11,173 nt of DNA from Legionellales bacterium UBA4759 (GTDB lineage Bacteria; Pseudomonadota; Gammaproteobacteria; Legionellales; Legionellaceae), in the NCBI GenBank assembly GCA_002403515.1, contig DHHZ01000032.1, positions 1 through 11,173 on the forward strand. The letters run 5' to 3'. The position numbers and the translations under genes were made by a program. Below, piece after piece: positions 5,316 through 11,173 of the stretch. The first letter of the stretch is position 1. Each line of letters opens with the position of its first letter. The notes below the pieces were generated by a model. The model saw nothing but the letters and a program-made list of their open reading frames with translations, did not search any database and was not told where the DNA came from.

Positions 5316-6371
5316 CTATAATTCCCAATACCATTGCGACTGCATTTCCTGCATACGACTTAAAGTTCTTTTAAAAGGCTCTTGCATCGGGCCTGTTAAA
5401 TACAATTTATCCATGGCAACATCTGCACCTAAAACCAGTTTGATGTGTGCATCATAGAAAACATCAATCAAATAAATCCACAAAATCAGTGAAGCATCAT
5501 TGCCTTGAAATGAAGGAATCCCACTAATAAAAACCATTTTAAAGCGCTTGGCCAACTCCAAATAATCACGCTGACACCTGGGAATAGTAGCAATATCTTT
5601 AAAATCAAACCAAATTAAATCTTTGGTTTTGGCAAGAACTTTGACCTCTCGATTTTGGATTGTATCTTGTGAATCATACTCTGGCTCTTCATGCAAATGC
5701 TTGGCAAAAGATTCAAACAATACCTGCATTTCATTTTGAGGCTTTACAAAATAGGATTGCTGCGGCATAGGAAAGTGTGAACTTCGATAATCTACAGATG
5801 AACTCAAAGACATCACATGCGCATAAGTTTCAATATGTTCAATAACCGTCATGAACCGTTCACGTTGCAGGCCATTTTGATAAAGATCTTGGGGCTCAAT
5901 ATTGGAAGTCATGACCAACATGACTTGCTGTTCCATTAGGGCAGGAATTAATTCGCGCAAAATCATTGCTTGCACTACATCTTGCACCATCATTTCGTCC
6001 AAACAAATCACCTGATAGTTTTTCACCAATTCTTTGACAATGATTTGCATAGGATTGATTTTTCCTTGCAATTTTTTGAGTTGATTTGCGATATCTTCAA
6101 TAAAATAATGAAAATGAAACCGTGCTTTCTTAGGGCTTTTAAGTTCTTTATAAAACAAATCCATCACATAGGTCTTACCACTTCCTACTGTGCCATAAAT
6201 ATACACGTGAATGGTTTTGAGTGAGTGTTTGAACCAAGGGAATAAAGAGCGTTTATTGGTTTGCTGCCAAGACTCTTCCAGAATTTTTAGGATATGCAGC
6301 TGTTCTTGATTTTCTTGAATCAACTTTTCTTTCACTTGTTGCTGATAAGATTCAAGTAAATTTAAAGACAT
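5316..6371 (-). CDS. zapE: Cell division protein ZapE (AFG1-like ATPase)
   Basis: ZapE is an AFG1/LACE1-family P-loop ATPase; in E. coli it associates with the FtsZ ring and affects division under stress. With the start at 6371 the product has 351 residues. Visible motifs are Walker A GTVGSGKT (60-67) followed by MDLFY, HFHYF, Walker B VICLDE (D125, E126) followed by the family-typical DVVQAMILREL, sensor-like MTSN (to N157), the NGLQRERF arginine motif (R170, R172), VDYR, and the closing TLSRMQEMQSQWYW. All are in the family order. An ATG at 6383 is also in frame but has no Shine-Dalgarno; the one at 6371 has GGA 7 nt upstream. The gene overlaps the end of the hydrolase gene by 10 nt, so translation is likely coupled. 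Confidence 0.92.
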   Translation of the reverse strand: MSLNLLESYQQQVKEKLIQENQEQLHILKILEESWQQTNKRSLFPWFKHSLKTIHVYIYGTVGSGKTYVMDLFYKELKSPKKARFHFHYFIEDIANQLKKLQGKINPMQIIVKELVKNYQVICLDEMMVQDVVQAMILRELIPALMEQQVMLVMTSNIEPQDLYQNGLQRERFMTVIEHIETYAHVMSLSSSVDYRSSHFPMPQQSYFVKPQNEMQVLFESFAKHLHEEPEYDSQDTIQNREVKVLAKTKDLIWFDFKDIATIPRCQRDYLELAKRFKMVFISGIPSFQGNDASLILWIYLIDVFYDAHIKLVLGADVAMDKLYLTGPMQEPFKRTLSRMQEMQSQWYWEL

Positions 6372-7015
6372 GTTTTCATCCATTTCAAAATTGCATCTTT
6401 TAAATCAACCAATTTTCCATGAAAAAAATGCCCTGTTTCAGGAAACCATTCGATGGGTATCTCAGGGTTAAATGCTTTGGCAAATTGTGCAACCTCATCA
6501 GCCGGCACCACCTCATCAATATCCCCTTGAAATATCACGTTGGGATATACACAAGCTTTGGTTAAATCATAAGTAAAACGATGAACGGCAGGAGCGATTA
6601 ATAATAAAAACTTTGGTGCTGTGATTTGAGCAGCACGAAAAGCAACATAAGAACCAAAAGAAAAACCACCCAAAATAAGTTGACTGTTGGGATAGGCTTT
6701 TTGCCAAAGATGAATTAAAAAAACCATGTCATCGGTTTCACCAATGCCATGATCGAAAGTACCTGTTGATTGTCCCACCCCACGAAAGTTAAAGCGAATG
6801 ACGGGGATATTGATAGATAGTAAAGTTCTGCCTGTGGTGGTCACCACCTTATTATCCATGGTGCCTTCTTGTAGGGGATGAGGATGACCAATTACTGAAA
6901 AATATTGGGTATTTACGGATTCAGGCACAGAAACAACGACCTCTATTTGTGTTTTTGGGCCCTGAATCAACAAGCGATGATGCCCAACCGTTGAACAAAT
7001 GTTTTCAAAATCCAT
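6362..7015 (-). CDS. Alpha/beta hydrolase (COG2945-like)
   Basis: This 217-residue protein is a compact alpha/beta-hydrolase. It shows GHPHPLQEGTMDNKVV (43-58), the RFNFRGVGQSTGTFDHG turn (74-90), the nucleophile elbow GGFSFGS with S119, a late FQGDIDEVVP with candidate acid D165 or D167, and GHFFHG with H196 as the catalytic histidine. The pattern matches small cytoplasmic hydrolases of the COG2945 type, whose natural substrates are mostly unknown; an esterase or thioesterase role is possible. There is no signal peptide. Its ATG lies 2 nt after the panC stop, with AGGA supplied by the end of panC, and its 3' end overlaps zapE. It is embedded in the pan-zapE run, but nothing in its sequence ties it to pantothenate chemistry. 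Confidence 0.85.
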   Translation of the reverse strand: MDFENICSTVGHHRLLIQGPKTQIEVVVSVPESVNTQYFSVIGHPHPLQEGTMDNKVVTTTGRTLLSINIPVIRFNFRGVGQSTGTFDHGIGETDDMVFLIHLWQKAYPNSQLILGGFSFGSYVAFRAAQITAPKFLLLIAPAVHRFTYDLTKACVYPNVIFQGDIDEVVPADEVAQFAKAFNPEIPIEWFPETGHFFHGKLVDLKDAILKWMKTCL

Positions 7016-7017
7016 AA

Positions 7018-7782
7018 TTATCCTATTGCGTAATTATCCAACAAACGAATTTTACCCACCCGTACTGCCATCAAACGTCGATTAAAGTGCTCTTCAAGAT
7101 AGTCGATTTCCACGCCCAAGTCTAACAATTGCTGACGAATTTCGTCGATATTAAATTCCTTGGCATTGAAAATACCGGCCACTTGATCTGCAATGGCTCT
7201 TTCCGCTAGCAACAGTCGACTATTTCTAGAACTAAATGGCAAAAGAGAAGTCTCTCGAATAATTGGACATGCAATGATTTCACAATCCATAAAAAAACTT
7301 TCTACCATGTCTTTGACCAATAAGTATTGCTGGTAGTCTTTTTCACCAAAATAAGCTCGCGTGGGCGCAATTCCCAAAAGAAGCTTTAATACAATGGTTA
7401 ACATTCCATTAAAATGCCCAGGTCGAAACTCACCCTCTAAAAGTTTAGAAATTTTAGTTTCATGGATTTGATAACGATAGTTATCCGCATAAACTTCTGA
7501 TTGATTTGGCAATATACAATAATCAACGCCTTGTTGTTCAAGCAACGCCAAATCATTTTGCAATGTTCTAGGATAAGCATCATAATCACTGGCATCATTG
7601 AATTGAGTTGGATTGACAAAAATACTGACTACCGTCACATCATTGTAATTCTGACTCGTTGCGCACAAGGACAAGTGCCCCTGATGCAAATTGCCCATTG
7701 TTGGTACAAATCCGATGGTTTTCTCTGAAAGATTAGCTTTTTTAAAAGCCTTCCATTCCCAAAAAGATTCAAAAACTTTCAT
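7018..7782 (-). CDS. panC: Pantothenate synthetase (pantoate--beta-alanine ligase)
   Basis: PanC joins pantoate and beta-alanine using ATP, through a pantoyl-adenylate, to make pantothenate (vitamin B5). The 254-residue product shows FVPTMGNLHQGHLSL with the nucleotidyltransferase HxGH-type motif (H33, H36), SIFVNPTQF (53-61), RPGHFNGMLTIVLKL (120-134), FGEKDYQQ (145-152) and SSRN (184-187), all in family order. It is somewhat shorter than the usual ~280 residues, mainly in the C-terminal domain. The stretch before SSRN reads ETSLLPF where many members have a DGLAL-type sequence. The start at 7782 has AAAGG 9 nt upstream and lies 12 nt after the panB stop. It works directly after PanB in the same pathway. 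Confidence 0.95.
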   Translation of the reverse strand: MKVFESFWEWKAFKKANLSEKTIGFVPTMGNLHQGHLSLCATSQNYNDVTVVSIFVNPTQFNDASDYDAYPRTLQNDLALLEQQGVDYCILPNQSEVYADNYRYQIHETKISKLLEGEFRPGHFNGMLTIVLKLLLGIAPTRAYFGEKDYQQYLLVKDMVESFFMDCEIIACPIIRETSLLPFSSRNSRLLLAERAIADQVAGIFNAKEFNIDEIRQQLLDLGVEIDYLEEHFNRRLMAVRVGKIRLLDNYAIG

Positions 7783-7794
7783 TTCACATGGCCT

Positions 7795-8589
7795 TTATTT
7801 TGCGTAACAATGAATTTCTTGAGGAAATTCATTCTGAATAACTTCTAAATGGTATTTTTGCAAAGCCTCAATGATTAAAGGCTCAGTCATATGGTATTGT
7901 TTGACAAATTTTGGAACCAAATGCTTTTGTAAACCCAATAAATCATGCCAAACCAATACTTGGCCATCTGTATGCCGCCCTGCACCAATTCCAATCGTGG
8001 CGATAGATAGTTGCTGAGTAATTGATGCTGCTAAGCCTTCGGGAATGCACTCTAAAACAATTGAAAAACAGCCCGCCTCTTGTAAAGCCAAAGCCTCTTG
8101 ATGCAGACGTTCTTTCTCGGCATCCTGACGTCCTTGAACTTTATAAGCACCCAAACTTAATATAGATTGTGGTTGTAAACCAATATGTCCCATCACTGGA
8201 ATACTGCTATTGACCAGATATTTAATAACTTCTAAAGTTGTGTTATCGGCGCCTTCAATTTTAATGGCATGGGCACCAGCTTGAATAAGTTTCGTAGCAT
8301 TTTCGCAAGCATGTTGCAAAGACCCTCGGTGCGCCATAAAAGGCATATCCGTTACAATGAATTGATCTTTAATCCCTCTTGCAACCGCTTGAGTGTGCAT
8401 GACCATCATGTCCATGGTTGCCATGACCGTGCTTTCAAATCCATGTACCATCATAGCAACAGAGTCACCAACCAATACAACATCTATGTCAGTATTTGAC
8501 ACCATTTTTGCACTGGGATAATCATAGCAAGTCACCATAGAAATCTTTTCTTGATTGGTTTTTTTCTTGGAAAACGTCAAAATACTCAT
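7795..8589 (-). CDS. panB: 3-methyl-2-oxobutanoate hydroxymethyltransferase
   Basis: PanB transfers a hydroxymethyl group from 5,10-methylene-tetrahydrofolate to alpha-ketoisovalerate, giving ketopantoate, the first committed step of pantothenate synthesis. The 264-residue product has MVTCYDYPSA, VLVGDSVAMMVHG (metal-binding D42), TDMPFMAH (D81), AIKIEGA (K110, E112), GHIGLQPQS, LECIPEGLA (E180, general base position) and GIGAGRHTDGQVLVWHDLLGL; length and residues match E. coli PanB. I chose the ATG at 8589 rather than the TTG one codon upstream because GAGGG (8595-8599) lies 5 nt before it. It is the first gene of the panB-panC-hydrolase-zapE run and has a good promoter upstream. Reduction of ketopantoate must be done by a panE- or ilvC-type enzyme encoded elsewhere. 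Confidence 0.96.
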   Translation of the reverse strand: MSILTFSKKKTNQEKISMVTCYDYPSAKMVSNTDIDVVLVGDSVAMMVHGFESTVMATMDMMVMHTQAVARGIKDQFIVTDMPFMAHRGSLQHACENATKLIQAGAHAIKIEGADNTTLEVIKYLVNSSIPVMGHIGLQPQSILSLGAYKVQGRQDAEKERLHQEALALQEAGCFSIVLECIPEGLAASITQQLSIATIGIGAGRHTDGQVLVWHDLLGLQKHLVPKFVKQYHMTEPLIIEALQKYHLEVIQNEFPQEIHCYAK

Positions 8590-8643
8590 CAAAACCCTCG
8601 ATACATCGTTAAACGCTAAAGTTTTTTTAGTTAATTGCCAACT

Positions 8644-8672
8644 ATTTTAGCAAACATTGCTGATTTCGACAA
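8644..8672 (-). promoter_or_regulatory. Sigma-70 promoter for the panB operon
   Basis: TTGTCG (8667-8672, 4/6 match) and TAAAAT (8644-8649, 5/6 match) are separated by exactly 17 nt on the minus strand, about 55 nt before the panB start. It is the best promoter-like pair in the window and lies back to back with that of the plus-strand gene. Confidence 0.6.
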
Positions 8673-8702
8673 TTTTAGATAGGTTGCGGACACAAAATGA
8701 TT

Positions 8703-8708
8703 TATAAT
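8703..8708 (+). promoter_or_regulatory. Consensus -10 element for the long plus-strand gene
   Basis: A perfect TATAAT lies 28 nt before the ATG at 8737, implying a leader of roughly 20 nt. No good -35 is present at the proper distance (around 8680-8685), so activity may be low or need an activator. Confidence 0.45.
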
Positions 8709-8736
8709 TCAAACATGTGAACAAAATATACCTACT

Positions 8737-11173
8737 ATGTCTTTAAGTGAATTTGAACAAGTCACCATTACCATGCAAAGAAGGCAAGCTGTAAATAAAA
8801 TTGCCAATTTTTATCGAATGAAGCTCAAGCTAAGACCTATTTATTTTCGCATGCGTGAATGTTTTCTTGAATATTCAAAATCAAAACAAAAAATAGACCC
8901 GCATATATATCGTGCGATACTGTCAGAGATGAATACCCAGTATTGGCAAGAACGTCAATTTTTTACTGATAAAATGACCTTGATTCGTCAAAAAGATTTA
9001 ATCACCCTTCATTCAGAAGAATTCAATATTGCACTTAAATCTTGCGTCACCCGTCAACAATATCATCATATATATTATCAATTCCCAAATTTCACTCAAT
9101 ATTTATTTGGGGCATTCAAGGAGGGTGTTGTTAATATGAATGAGATGATGACAATCAAATTAATGTATGATGCCTTGGTTTTTTTTAATCAAGGCGCTAT
9201 ACCTGAAATTCCTGCTTATAGTTTTCAGCGTTTTCTAATTGACCAGGGGCCATTTCAGCCCTCGAAATTAAGTTATTGGTTTGCACCACAAACTGAAGAA
9301 TTAGAAAATATCTTGGCGCAAACTGAAGACAAAAATTTTTATCATTATTACACCATTGCTTTGAATGAACATTACACCAACTTATTGGTTTATGAGTTAA
9401 TTGCCGAAGAATTTCAAGGGGCTTATATACATACCCTTTTAGAAATTTTTATTAAACAAAAGCCTAAAGAAATACAAAATTTTTTGCTTATCAAAGCAAA
9501 AAATTACTTGGAAACTTTAAATAAATTTCATAAAACCATTTTACTACAAGCTTTATTTAGCGATGAGCGCCCCCCAGCCACAAAAAAAGAACGTGATAGT
9601 ATTTTGTTTTTAGTATCCATTGAGCACATCGAAAATCAAATGCCAAGCATTGTTTTAAGGCCAGACGAACCCCAATTTATTCATTTTGTCTTGCCAACTA
9701 TCGACACCCTTAATCTCTTACAAACTATTTTACATGGTGAGGAAACGGTACTTCCTTTTGCAGTAGTTGGTAAACAATCACCTCGCTTAATCCGTGCGTT
9801 TGATGAAATCCCATCGCTTCCCCAAGGTGCACCACTCACACCTGCCCAAATGAACTTGATAAAATTATTTCCGGTTTCACTGCAGTTAGATAAACCAAGA
9901 CGCCCTATTGAAATCACTTACCCCAACATTCCTCGCGAAGAAAAACCGCATCAATTTGAAGCTTATGATTTTATGTTAATGTGGCATGATTTATTTCATG
10001 CTTGGCGTAGTGGTTCAAATTTTAAAAATTCTATTCGAAAGCTCAGATTGCTCCATGATAGTCGATTTGGATACAATCCTAACCCAGAAAAGGGCATGTC
10101 TGCTTTTATATGGGAGTTAACCGATATGGATTTATCGCCAAGCCTGTATTATCGCATCAACCAATCTCGGCAAAATCAACTTTTAAGTTTTAAATTATTC
10201 GTTGAGTCCGTATTATTTAATGCCCGAGAACCAGATAGTTTAGAGAACTATCTTTTTTTATACAGCTACGCCAAAGACCCCAGTGCTTGGGAGCCTTTAC
10301 CAATTGTTGCCAATATGCATGAACTGTCAAGGTTATTGCGTATTCATTATGATTATAACTTAGAGCGTTATTTGGTTAGAAACCACCAAAAGATTAGTAA
10401 ATATTTACAAACCCACCCTGAAGCATCATTTCTGCAAGTGTATTTTTATCTCATGATTAAAAATAATGATGCGTTTCAACTCAAACTGATACACGCTTTG
10501 GATGAAATGACTAGTCATGAAGTCTTTGAATGGCGAAAAGAAGGTTTATATTTTAAATCACCTTTTTATGAATCTCACTTAAAAGATTTTGGTATTAATC
10601 AATGGTTTTCTAAAAATCATTTGTCACAAATGATTTTGATTTTTTTCATCATTTATCTCAAATCGCACCATTGCATACAAAGCTTACCGCCTGAAAGTCT
10701 TCACCGTTTTTTTGAAACCATTGACACAAAAACAGGTTTTTTTCTAATAGAAACTTTGACATTTCATGATTTATTATGGTTTTTTAATTCCTACATGAGT
10801 GAAGAGATGGCATTCCCTGCTTGTTTTATGGAGCTAGTGTTAGAAAAAAAACAACTGTTTCAAGTTTGGAATACCTTTCGAAATGACGGTCGCCAAGCCT
10901 TAAAACTTCAATTGTCATGGATGAACACACATTACCAAACACTTGATGAAAAACATATCCCATATCTCTTGTGGTTATATGACAAAGCCAATGAATTGGC
11001 CTACTCCGTTCCAAATATTGAATTTTTACTGATTACATCACCCAATGCCTTTGAAAAATATCTCCAAAAATTTAGGCCTGAGTATACCAGTACATTTATT
11101 GAGTTAAGTCATACATTTTCATTAGAGATGAAAAGACATATTTTTTATAATCCGCCCATTCAACAGGGAAGTG
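8737..11173 (+). CDS. Large hypothetical protein, C-terminus beyond the window
   Basis: An unbroken frame of 812 codons starts at the first ATG after an in-frame TGA (8698-8700) and is still open at the right edge. I recognise no family. The N-terminus (MSLSEFEQVTITMQRRQAVN) is polar, with no signal peptide; no clear transmembrane helix is seen except a possible hydrophobic stretch near residues 630-640. The sequence is rich in Phe, Tyr, His, Leu and Asn and looks mainly helical. A Pro-rich segment (about residues 345-405) separates two helical parts. Right after it comes MWHDLFHAWR (H417, H421) and, 19 residues on, LLHDSRFGYNP (H440). No Shine-Dalgarno precedes the ATG. It is transcribed divergently from the pan operon. 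A Dot/Icm-type effector or a large scaffold protein is conceivable, but the sequence does not prove either. Confidence 0.85.
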   Translation, partial: MSLSEFEQVTITMQRRQAVNKIANFYRMKLKLRPIYFRMRECFLEYSKSKQKIDPHIYRAILSEMNTQYWQERQFFTDKMTLIRQKDLITLHSEEFNIALKSCVTRQQYHHIYYQFPNFTQYLFGAFKEGVVNMNEMMTIKLMYDALVFFNQGAIPEIPAYSFQRFLIDQGPFQPSKLSYWFAPQTEELENILAQTEDKNFYHYYTIALNEHYTNLLVYELIAEEFQGAYIHTLLEIFIKQKPKEIQNFLLIKAKNYLETLNKFHKTILLQALFSDERPPATKKERDSILFLVSIEHIENQMPSIVLRPDEPQFIHFVLPTIDTLNLLQTILHGEETVLPFAVVGKQSPRLIRAFDEIPSLPQGAPLTPAQMNLIKLFPVSLQLDKPRRPIEITYPNIPREEKPHQFEAYDFMLMWHDLFHAWRSGSNFKNSIRKLRLLHDSRFGYNPNPEKGMSAFIWELTDMDLSPSLYYRINQSRQNQLLSFKLFVESVLFNAREPDSLENYLFLYSYAKDPSAWEPLPIVANMHELSRLLRIHYDYNLERYLVRNHQKISKYLQTHPEASFLQVYFYLMIKNNDAFQLKLIHALDEMTSHEVFEWRKEGLYFKSPFYESHLKDFGINQWFSKNHLSQMILIFFIIYLKSHHCIQSLPPESLHRFFETIDTKTGFFLIETLTFHDLLWFFNSYMSEEMAFPACFMELVLEKKQLFQVWNTFRNDGRQALKLQLSWMNTHYQTLDEKHIPYLLWLYDKANELAYSVPNIEFLLITSPNAFEKYLQKFRPEYTSTFIELSHTFSLEMKRHIFYNPPIQQGS

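Noticed and set aside
8609..8636. A+T-rich imperfect inverted repeat (CTAAA/TTTAG) in the panB leader
   Set aside because: It is only 5 bp of A+T-rich pairing, expected by chance in such DNA, and is upstream of the gene, where a terminator makes little sense.
9681..9917. Minus-strand 78-residue frame within the large unknown gene, and a similar one at 10826-11014
   Set aside because: Both are antisense to an unbroken 812-codon frame and show no recognisable product or start signal.

Overview
The window is an A+T-rich bacterial chromosome segment, by eye well below 50% G+C. Its proteins point to a gammaproteobacterium, and the overall look suggests a Legionella/Coxiella-type lineage. That placement is inference; no single gene here fixes the genus. 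No tRNA, rRNA, insertion sequence, integrase or CRISPR array was seen, and no gene-free stretch exceeds about 270 bases.

Almost all genes lie on the minus strand, so they read from right to left. At the left edge is the start of the succinate dehydrogenase operon sdhC-sdhD-sdhA (803 to 1). Its genes overlap or nearly touch, and sdhA runs off the edge. From 955 to 2525 lies an accessory-looking patch without recognised families: an acidic protein with an in-frame 18-bp repeat array, a hairpin-rich intergenic region, and two tandem exported basic small proteins with near-identical signal peptides but unrelated mature parts. A 39-residue membrane microprotein follows on the plus strand (2735-2854); its stop codon overlaps the stop of feoC.

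The next block is a probable ferrous-iron uptake unit, feoB-feoC (5212 to 2851). FeoB has a normal membrane permease, but its G domain has lost the usual switch I/G2 threonine and carries altered G4 and G5 motifs. No feoA is present. feoB has its own promoter-like sequence, a 5' hairpin and a Fur-like half site. Upstream is a tight four-gene run, panB-panC-alpha/beta hydrolase-zapE (8589 to 5316), with gaps of 12 and 2 nt and then an overlap. PanB and PanC catalyse the pantoate and pantothenate steps of vitamin B5/CoA synthesis. ZapE is an AFG1-like ATPase linked to the divisome.

Divergent from panB, a very long uninterrupted plus-strand reading frame starts at 8737 and leaves the window at 11173 (at least 812 codons). 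It encodes a cytosolic-looking protein rich in aromatic residues and His that matches no family I recognise. This gene, the degenerate FeoB G domain, and the small exported and membrane proteins are the parts most worth following up.
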